Part shown: positions 57,206 through 64,000 of the stretch, piece after piece
Layout of the letters: each line of letters opens with the position of its first letter
How positions within the stretch are numbered: the first letter of the stretch is position 1
Notes under the pieces: model-generated
What the model saw: only the letters and a program-made list of their open reading frames with translations
What the model was told of the DNA's origin: nothing
Database searches by the model: none
IMG/VR virus record: IMGVR_UViG_3300021368_000010
Coordinates: 1 to 64,000 of that record
Direction: 5' to 3' (one strand)
DNA length: 64,000 nucleotides
Source: a virus
Position numbers and translations under genes: made by a program

Positions 57206-58387
57206 TCAGATTGTAGTGTCGTTAGTAGATCCAATTGTGCCGAAAGGATTAACCTCTGTAAAGTCGAGAATGTCGTCATCCTCGGTTTCATAAGTATAGT
57301 TCTGATCGACAACCGTACTAGATGTGTTGGTATTATTTAGGGTGTTGTACGATTCAGGAGACCAAAGAGCACCTGATGTAAGACCCTTTATGGTTTCACC
57401 AGTGTTAAAGGTTCCGGTGCGATTGATGACTTGGAGTTCTCTTGTAGAACTATTCCAGGACTTAACTTCTGCTCTAGAGTCTTTAGGCGAATAATCAATT
57501 GTGACCGTAGGTGCGGCAGTATAACCAGAACCTGCCTCTGTAATAGTTATACCAGTTACAATGCCTGCAGAAGATACGACAGCAGTTCCTGTAGCAGTTG
57601 TTCCTCCTGCTGGAGCAGCGGAGAAAGTAACTGTAGGTGGCAATGCAGAATTGTAATACTCACCACCATCTGTAACTGTGATTGCGTTTACCGCCCCAGA
57701 ATCAATCGTTGAAGTCGCTGCGGCGCGATAAAGGTCCCCAACAATCTCCTCACCGACGCTAAAGTCGCCAGAGCCGCCAGCATCCATAACCAACTTGATA
57801 GAATTGGCGAAGGCAGTTTCGATAGCGTCGATTTCTGCAACACCAGTGTCGAGTTGCTCGTCGCTGTACTCGAAGAGTTCACATTGACACTCCCAGACAT
57901 ATCCTTTACCTAACTGATAGAACGGACGCTCAACCTCAACAAACTTAATCTCAAAGAGATGTTTGGTGATGGGGAACCAAATTAAATCTCCCTCATTCGG
58001 GCGACCTTCTACATTCAACTCTGCATTATCATCTACCTTTTCTTCAAATTTCTTACGAGAGAAAATGAATGTTGTTTTATCTTCAACGCGAATACCAAAT
58101 TTAGTAAGAAGTTCTCCTTGACCTTCCCACCCTTCTACATTGTTTACATATGATCTAACTTCTAATGCCTGTGTGAATGTGCTATTTTCAACTTCATTGA
58201 GAATAGTGTCGCGGTTGACATAAGTTCTAGGGAGATAATAAATATCTTGACCATAGATTTCAATACTTTCTACGATCAAATTCTCCATAAACATCTGTTC
58301 CTGTGAAGACCCATTAATATTGAGTCTACAAGAACTTGTGTAATCTGATTTTACGCAATCGCTAGGAGTGGGATTAGTGTATGCCAT
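57206..58387 (-). CDS. 14: gp14 neck protein with inserted repeat module
   Basis: 393 aa, against 256 in T4. LIVESIEIYGQDIYYLPRTYVNRDTILNE and FGIRVEDKTTFIFSRKKFEE are conserved gp14 text, as is the end FTEVNPFGT. An extra segment (about 225-310) has DGGEYYNSALPPTVTF and EAGSGYTAAPTVTI, a GxGYxxxPTVT repeat also seen in the fibre protein. Confidence 0.93.
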   Translation of the reverse strand: MAYTNPTPSDCVKSDYTSSCRLNINGSSQEQMFMENLIVESIEIYGQDIYYLPRTYVNRDTILNEVENSTFTQALEVRSYVNNVEGWEGQGELLTKFGIRVEDKTTFIFSRKKFEEKVDDNAELNVEGRPNEGDLIWFPITKHLFEIKFVEVERPFYQLGKGYVWECQCELFEYSDEQLDTGVAEIDAIETAFANSIKLVMDAGGSGDFSVGEEIVGDLYRAAATSTIDSGAVNAITVTDGGEYYNSALPPTVTFSAAPAGGTTATGTAVVSSAGIVTGITITEAGSGYTAAPTVTIDYSPKDSRAEVKSWNSSTRELQVINRTGTFNTGETIKGLTSGALWSPESYNTLNNTNTSSTVVDQNYTYETEDDDILDFTEVNPFGTIGSTNDTTI

Positions 58388-58388
58388 A

Positions 58389-59195
58389 TCAGCCGATTAA
58401 ATCCATTGGGGGTAACTCGTATGTTTCTCTGACCTGTTTTTCTAGTTCCTCTTTTCTTTTGTTTGCATCTTCTAGAATTTGACGACCATTTAATTTCACT
58501 CCACCGAGCATTTCGATGCCATCATATTTACTTAGGTTGCGTCCCCACTGCTGCATGAATAATGCCTCAACATAATCTTTCATCCAGTTATCATTGTACA
58601 TACTAGTATATGTTTCAGGATCCTGACGCAATGTTAAGTCAACTAAAATGAAATCACCTGCTTGCAGATCATCCCAATCCATATCCATATACAATCTATC
58701 TTGATGTTCGTTCCACTTTACTCTTCTACTTGCTTGAGAATTGGTAACAAAATCTAAAGTCTCAAGATATTGAGATGTCATGAAGTAATGTAAAATATGA
58801 CCATGGGTCATCGCATAGATGTCATTCAAAAAGATTTGATATTTGATATTAAAAATATTACCAGGAACGATACTAGAGGCACCAATCTGAGTATATACAT
58901 TGTTAATACCCAAAACCCCATCGGGCAGAGAAACATAGTTGTTATTCTCATACCAATTAGTTGCACCTACCTGAGTGCTACTCATAGCAACAGTTTTAAT
59001 AGCATCAGTAACTTCAATTTTCATGAAGGTTTGATAACTGCCGCTATAATGATACTCTTGATAATAATCAATTGCTTCTTCGATGAGATCATCCAATTGC
59101 TCATCGCAAACATTGATGTCAATCGCCGGATAACCTAACCGGCGAAGAGCATACATTTTTATCTCGGTTTTACTTGCAGGGCGTGTTGCTGACAT
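58389..59195 (-). CDS. 13: gp13 neck protein
   Basis: 268 aa, near T4 gp13 (309). KMYALRRLGYPAIDINVCDEQLDDLIEEAIDYYQEYH and YVEALFMQQWGRNLSKYDG are typical. It forms the neck ring at the portal with gp14. 1-nt gap to gp14. Confidence 0.94.
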   Translation of the reverse strand: MSATRPASKTEIKMYALRRLGYPAIDINVCDEQLDDLIEEAIDYYQEYHYSGSYQTFMKIEVTDAIKTVAMSSTQVGATNWYENNNYVSLPDGVLGINNVYTQIGASSIVPGNIFNIKYQIFLNDIYAMTHGHILHYFMTSQYLETLDFVTNSQASRRVKWNEHQDRLYMDMDWDDLQAGDFILVDLTLRQDPETYTSMYNDNWMKDYVEALFMQQWGRNLSKYDGIEMLGGVKLNGRQILEDANKRKEELEKQVRETYELPPMDLIG

Positions 59196-59201
59196 GAGTT
59201 A

Positions 59202-62200
59202 TCAAGAGAAAGAATTGACAGTCAAAGTAGTAACATCATTAGCACTGACGACTTCTCCAACCTTGAAGAATCCGCCAACATTATCAACAGTGATTTGATT
59301 AGTACCAAGAGCAGTAATAACACCAGTTGTGCCACTGGTTGCACCAGTCACAGTAGCACCAACTTCCATTGTTGTAATATCAGAAAGTGCAAATGTTGCA
59401 TCAGTGAATACTGTGGAAAGATCAATGGTTGCATCGCTCGTAAAGATAGTTGCAACATTGAAGGTTAGATCTGCAGCGCCACCGCCGCCAAGATCTGCAT
59501 CGGAAATTGTGATTGTATCAGAGGCAGCATGACCAGTACCAGGTTCGGTAACCGTAACTGTTGCAGCACCAGAACCATCAACAACAACACTGAATGCAGA
59601 ACTTGTTCCAGAACCAGTGGTGGTGAATGTACTAACACCATAAGTTCCTGCAGTTCTCAGTGCATCTGCTGCACCAATAGTATCAACGGTCTCAATACCA
59701 GTTTCATTAGGATGGACAATGGTAACAGTATTACCAATTGCATAACCAGAACCTGCAGTTCTTACAGTAACGCCAGTAACGCTACCGCCAGAAGCAGTAA
59801 TATTAACTGTTAAGTTAGAACCATCACCACCAGTAGTAGCAAGACTACTACCAGTTGTATACTGAGTACCAGCAACCAGAGCACCGAAGTTGAAGGTTGC
59901 AACACCACCCAGGTTGGGGTTGGTAAGAGTGATTGTATCTGTGATCAGATAATCACTACCGCCCGCATTGACGGCAACTGCAGTAATAGCACCAGCACTG
60001 ACTGTAGTATCAACTGTCAGTCCAGTACCAGTGCCGCCAGTAGTAGAAACAGCAGTTCCTGCAGTGAAACCGCCGAGACCGCCAGAAGTTACATTACCAG
60101 CAGTTACGACTGCACCAGGTGTAGGATCACCAGACAGGTTCAGAGTCAGAGTGGTAGTAGTTGCAAGATTATTGAGCATTGCCTGAAGTTGAGCAAATGC
60201 ACTGTCTAACTTATCCTGAACTCTTGCCTCGGTGTAATAGAGGTTAGTTCCCTCAGATAGATCAGTTGTAGACTTAGCAGTAAATCCTGCATCAACTCTT
60301 GCATCAGCACGAGCATCTGTGTAGTACAGATTGGTGCCCTCAGACAGATCCGAAGTAGATGCAGCGGCAATCTTAGTATCGAAGGATGCCTCAGCACGAG
60401 CATCTGTGTAGTATAGATTTGTAGAACCTTCACTCAGAGCATCGGTATCAGCAGCAGCGATACGGGCATCTGCTCTAGCATCTGTGTAGTACAGGTTCGT
60501 AGAACCCTCAGACAAAGCATCAGTATCTGCAGCAGCAATACGAGCATCTGCACGAGCATCAGTGTAATAGAGGTTTGTTCCTTCTGTTAGATCACCAGTG
60601 TCCTTAGTGGCAAGACTTGTGTCAAAGCGACCTTCTGTATAGAAGATATTAGTAGTACCTTCTGTGATGTCATCTGTAGTCTTAGTTGCAAGTTGAGTAT
60701 CCCATCTTGCAGTGGTGTAGTAGAGGTTTGTACCTTCTGTTAGATCAGTTGTAGTTGCTGCTGCAATTCGAGCATCTGCGCGAGCATCGGTATAGTACAG
60801 ATTTGTACCTTCTGTCAAATCAGCAGTAGTCTTACCTGCAAGACTTGTGTCAAAGCGACCTTCGGTATAGAAGATATTTGTAGAACCTTCTGTGATATTA
60901 TCAGTATCGATATCTGCTTGAGTAACACTCAATTCACCACCAACACTCAATTCAATGCCAGTGCCGTAGGTAAAGTGTGAGCGGGTGCGTGCAGCAGTAG
61001 TAAAGAGATTCGTAGAACCCTCAGTTACATTATCGGTATCAATATCTGCCTGTGTGACGCTCAGTTCGCCGTTGCCACTGAGTTCGACACCTGTACCATA
61101 AGTAAAGTGTGTACGGGTCCTAGCAGCGGTTGTAAAGAGGTTTGTAGATCCTTCAGTTACATTATCAGTATCAATGTCTACCTGCGTTACAGAGAGCGTA
61201 TAAGTGCCCGCTACATCATCATATACCTTAGTGATACCAGTGCTTGCAACAAACAGTGCATCGATTCTGTCATCAACCCGCTCATTGGTGAAGTACAGGT
61301 TAGCAGAACCCTCAGACAGTGCGTCAGTATCATGGTTGCTGATGTCAGAAGTTTGACCAGTTACATTACCAATAACGCCACCATTTGCGGTGATTGCTCC
61401 AGTAAATGTAGAAGTTCCGGTTACACCTAAAGTGCTAGACAGAGTTGTAGCACCAGTGACTCCAAGTGTTCCACCAACGGTTGCATTAACAGTTACATCC
61501 AAATCTGCACTTGCAGTTACATCACCAGTGACACCTAAAGTGGAACTTAATGTAGTAGCACCAGTAACTCCAAGCGTGCTGCTAAGAGTTGTAGCACCTG
61601 TGACTCCAAGAGTGCTACCCAGAGTTGTTGCACCATCAGCATTCAGTGTGCTTGCGGTAGAAACAGCACCTGTTGTGCCATTTACAGTGAAGTTATTTGT
61701 GTCAACTGCGATGCCACCATTGGCATTCAGGAGACCTGTAAGTGTGCTTACACCCGTTACTCCAAGTGTTCCACCAACCGTTGCGTTAGCGGTAACAGTA
61801 CCAGTAACCATTGTAATTTCATTGCTAGCAAAGTCACCGCTAGAATCACGAACAACAATCGAAGATGGTGTTGAAGTAGTATGTGTTGTCATGCCGTCCA
61901 ACAGGTCAGCATTCAAGTTAGTGACCTTAGTTGTAGAAGCAACTACAAACGGTGCAGATCCAGTAGCAACATTAGATGTGATCTGACCATCAATAGTCAG
62001 GGTGCCATCAATGTTGGCATTGGCATCAACATCGAGAGATGTACCAGAAGAAGTAAGGTTGAGACTACCAGCACGAAGAGGAGCATCTGTACCAGAAATA
62101 ATTTCACTATTATTTGTTGTATTAGTTAAGAAAGTATATCTCAGGGACGATCTGTCGAATCCAAAGAAGCCAGTTTTAGCACTGCTGTCGTAATAACGGA

Positions 62201-64000
62201 ATTCAACACCGCGATCCTTAGCATCATTAGAGACTGGTGCTGTGTCACCACCCAAAGTAATAATAGGGTCATCGAGAGTTGTGACCGTAGAATTGACAGT
62301 AGTCGTTGTTCCATTAACCGTGAGGTCTCCTGCAATCGTTACACCTGCATTCGTTGTAGAGAGTTGAAGAGTATTATCGTAGTATAAATCTACCGATCCA
62401 TTTGCTGCAGCAACAATACTTTCCTCACCAGAAATTGCTTGGATTCTTACATGATTTCCACTTGCTCCACGAATATACAGAGAACCAGTATTATTATCCA
62501 GATATGTATGTATACCATCATGAGAAAGGGTAAAGTCATCTCCAGTACCTACAGCAATTACATCGCTGTCCTCAACCTGAAGGGATCCTGCAACCAATCT
62601 GCCATAGAGATCAGCACTTCCTGCAGAAACATCGACAGTAAAAGTATCTCTACTATTAGCATTATCCCAGACATGGAAGTCACCACCAACCCATGCATTC
62701 TTGGTTGCTCTAAAACCGCCATCGGTCGAAAGAGAAACAGAGTTATCGCTAAAGGTAGATGCATCAGAAGTGTTAGTGATCGAAACACGACCACTGAATC
62801 CAGTATTACCAGACTGTGTTGTGCTACCAGTGATCTCAAAGTCACCATAGACACGCATGTCTCCACCGACAGCTAAATTCTGACCAATAGCAGCACCACC
62901 AGTGATACGAACTGCACCATCAGCAGCATAGAGTCCAGTTAAAGTCTGACCAGTTGCATTAGTGACAGAAGTAACACCAGTTACACCTAAAGTATCATCA
63001 ACGGTGGTGGCACCCTCAACATTTAATGTGCCTTGAATATCAGTATTACCGTTGTCTGCATCAACACCAAACTTTTCAACAGCAGATCCATTTCTGATGG
63101 AGAAGACTTCATTAGCAGCATCAACAATTAAAGAATCGTTGATAGTTGTCTGACCTTGGACAACCAATGTACCATCAGTTGCAACATTGCCAGAGGAAGA
63201 AGCAACAGTAAACTTGTCAGTGGTGCCACTTCTAACTGCAAAGTCTGCATCAACATCAACAGTGCCGTTGATTTCGGTATTACCAGTTACGACGAGTGTG
63301 CCACCCAAAGTGGTATTACTATCAACATTCAGAGTGCTATTTAATTCTGTGTGACCATCAGCAGTCAGAGTTCCTTCAATGTTAGTATTACCAGTTACAT
63401 TGTCAACAAAGAACTTGTCGGTTGTACCATTTCTAACAGCGAAGTCTGCATCAACATCTAAAGTTCCATCAATGTTTGTATTACCACTGACATACAAAGT
63501 GTCGTCAATAGTTGTAGCACCCTCAACATTCAGAGTTCCCTGAATATCAGTATTGCCATTGTCGGTATCAACAGTAAACTTATTGACATTTGAATTAGTC
63601 TGAATTGCAAATGTCTTATTATCTGCATTGATAGTTACATTATCTTGGAATGTAGCAGCACCATCAACATTTAAAGTGCTATCAAAATCAACAGCGTTAG
63701 TAACATTAAGAGTGTTGGTAATAGTTGTAGCGTCATCGACATCGAGCGTTCCTGCGATGACTGTGTTGCCATTGTCCGAATCAACTGTGAAAGCATCTGT
63801 ACCATTTTGTGCCTCAATAGTGAAGAGCAGATTGTCTCCATTGATAGTTACATTGCTTTGGAATGTAGCATCACCATCAACATTGATGCTGCTATCAAAG
63901 TCTGCAGACTGATTAACTGTAAGATTATCAGTAAATGTCGCATCAGAATTGACAGTCAGAACATCAGTGTTTGCATTACCCAGAGTAATCTGAGAACCAT
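59202..64000 (-). CDS. Giant repetitive fibre-like protein, N-terminus beyond the window
   Basis: The frame is open from the stop at 59202 to the right edge (at least 1,599 codons), so the N-terminus is missing; a TTG at 63497 is internal. Region 1 has GNTNIDGTLDVDADFAVR-type repeats, region 2 has TLGVTGATTLSS repeats, region 3 has SEGTNLYYTDARADARIAA repeats, and the end has GxGYxxxxTVTI modules. Position before gp13 is that of T4 gp12/wac. Likely a trimeric fibre or whisker binding the host. Confidence 0.85.
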   Translation of the reverse strand, partial: GSQITLGNANTDVLTVNSDATFTDNLTVNQSADFDSSINVDGDATFQSNVTINGDNLLFTIEAQNGTDAFTVDSDNGNTVIAGTLDVDDATTITNTLNVTNAVDFDSTLNVDGAATFQDNVTINADNKTFAIQTNSNVNKFTVDTDNGNTDIQGTLNVEGATTIDDTLYVSGNTNIDGTLDVDADFAVRNGTTDKFFVDNVTGNTNIEGTLTADGHTELNSTLNVDSNTTLGGTLVVTGNTEINGTVDVDADFAVRSGTTDKFTVASSSGNVATDGTLVVQGQTTINDSLIVDAANEVFSIRNGSAVEKFGVDADNGNTDIQGTLNVEGATTVDDTLGVTGVTSVTNATGQTLTGLYAADGAVRITGGAAIGQNLAVGGDMRVYGDFEITGSTTQSGNTGFSGRVSITNTSDASTFSDNSVSLSTDGGFRATKNAWVGGDFHVWDNANSRDTFTVDVSAGSADLYGRLVAGSLQVEDSDVIAVGTGDDFTLSHDGIHTYLDNNTGSLYIRGASGNHVRIQAISGEESIVAAANGSVDLYYDNTLQLSTTNAGVTIAGDLTVNGTTTTVNSTVTTLDDPIITLGGDTAPVSNDAKDRGVEFRYYDSSAKTGFFGFDRSSLRYTFLTNTTNNSEIISGTDAPLRAGSLNLTSSGTSLDVDANANIDGTLTIDGQITSNVATGSAPFVVASTTKVTNLNADLLDGMTTHTTSTPSSIVVRDSSGDFASNEITMVTGTVTANATVGGTLGVTGVSTLTGLLNANGGIAVDTNNFTVNGTTGAVSTASTLNADGATTLGSTLGVTGATTLSSTLGVTGATTLSSTLGVTGDVTASADLDVTVNATVGGTLGVTGATTLSSTLGVTGTSTFTGAITANGGVIGNVTGQTSDISNHDTDALSEGSANLYFTNERVDDRIDALFVASTGITKVYDDVAGTYTLSVTQVDIDTDNVTEGSTNLFTTAARTRTHFTYGTGVELSGNGELSVTQADIDTDNVTEGSTNLFTTAARTRSHFTYGTGIELSVGGELSVTQADIDTDNITEGSTNIFYTEGRFDTSLAGKTTADLTEGTNLYYTDARADARIAAATTTDLTEGTNLYYTTARWDTQLATKTTDDITEGTTNIFYTEGRFDTSLATKDTGDLTEGTNLYYTDARADARIAAADTDALSEGSTNLYYTDARADARIAAADTDALSEGSTNLYYTDARAEASFDTKIAAASTSDLSEGTNLYYTDARADARVDAGFTAKSTTDLSEGTNLYYTEARVQDKLDSAFAQLQAMLNNLATTTTLTLNLSGDPTPGAVVTAGNVTSGGLGGFTAGTAVSTTGGTGTGLTVDTTVSAGAITAVAVNAGGSDYLITDTITLTNPNLGGVATFNFGALVAGTQYTTGSSLATTGGDGSNLTVNITASGGSVTGVTVRTAGSGYAIGNTVTIVHPNETGIETVDTIGAADALRTAGTYGVSTFTTTGSGTSSAFSVVVDGSGAATVTVTEPGTGHAASDTITISDADLGGGGAADLTFNVATIFTSDATIDLSTVFTDATFALSDITTMEVGATVTGATSGTTGVITALGTNQITVDNVGGFFKVGEVVSANDVTTLTVNSFS
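60206..60930 (-). repeat. Tandem repeats encoding LTEGTNLYYTDARADARIAA-type units
   Basis: About ten copies of a roughly 60-75-nt unit with the consensus (L/D)(S/T)EG(T/S)NLYYT(D/E)AR-D-RIAA. Copies are close at DNA level (for example CATCTGTGTAGTA recurs), which makes the tract prone to recombination. Confidence 0.8.
61390..61830 (-). repeat. Tandem repeats encoding TLGVTGATTLSS units
   Basis: Repeated 36-45-nt units of GATTLSSTLGVTG, typical of beta-helical fibre shafts. Confidence 0.75.

Noticed and set aside
60206-60930. Regularly spaced repeats that could suggest a CRISPR array
   Set aside because: Repeats are in frame, imperfect and encode a protein pattern; spacers are not unique and no cas gene is near.
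61390-61986. Plus-strand open frame of 198 codons opposite the fibre repeats
   Set aside because: Repetitive text is the reverse of the TLGVTGATT repeats; not a separate gene.

Overview
This window is part of the genome of a T4-like cyanophage (a marine cyanomyovirus). The evidence is the T4 core set: gp41, UvsX, gp43, RegA, gp62, gp44, gp45, gp46, gp47, gp55, UvsW, UvsY, gp23, gp22, gp21, gp20, gp19, gp18, gp17, gp16, gp15, gp14 and gp13. It is mixed with cyanobacterial metabolic genes: pstS, mazG, speD, hsp20, cobS, petE, zwf, gnd and a plastoquinol terminal oxidase. The joint presence of petE and the oxidase suggests a Synechococcus host; this is an inference. Nearly everything lies on the minus strand in tightly packed, often ATGA-overlapping genes. 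Only three secreted-protein genes (16.6-18.4 kb) lie on the plus strand.

Layout. At 0-7.4 kb are two Lys/Glu-rich virion-type proteins, a cytidylyltransferase-like protein, a ligase-like nucleotidyltransferase and unknown genes. At 7.4-14.5 kb is replication module A (mazG, gp41, 2OG oxygenase, uvsX, gp43) with two Sm/Hfq-like proteins. At 14.5-20.3 kb is an envelope/phosphate/stress island: pstS, a small barrel-like protein, hsp20, three secreted proteins and several membrane proteins. At 20.4-25.4 kb is module B (regA, gp62, dam, an HNH endonuclease, gp44, speD, gp45). At 25.4-28.7 kb is a CobS-like AAA+ ATPase with a CobT-like VWA/HEXXH protein. At 28.8-36 kb are glutaredoxin, gp46, gp47, gp55, uvsW and uvsY. 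At 36-48.6 kb is the head and tail module (gp23 to gp17). At 48.6-54.5 kb is metabolic cargo (petE, nuclease, zwf, gnd, ptoX) with many tiny single-span membrane proteins. At 54.6-64 kb are gp16, gp15, gp14, gp13 and a very long repetitive fibre-like protein that runs off the right edge.

Expression signals are clear. Late genes are preceded by [TGC]ATAAATA-type boxes. Three TTGACA/TATAAT-type promoters (two of them exact consensus) stand before the replication module, gp55 and the cargo cluster. The cobS and cobT units each carry the same terminator-plus-promoter element. A Pho-box-like site precedes the pstS operon, and an SD-pairing hairpin precedes hsp20.

The least expected content is: (1) four Sm/Hfq-like paralogues among replication genes; (2) a nucleotidyltransferase whose N-terminus resembles the T4 capsid-targeting sequence, next to a ligase-like KxDG protein; (3) the MoxR-type ATPase with a VWA-metalloprotease partner; (4) a cluster of single-span microproteins around the electron-transport genes; and (5) promoters whose transcripts begin in a stem-loop. 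All function assignments come from reading motifs by eye; no database search was run.
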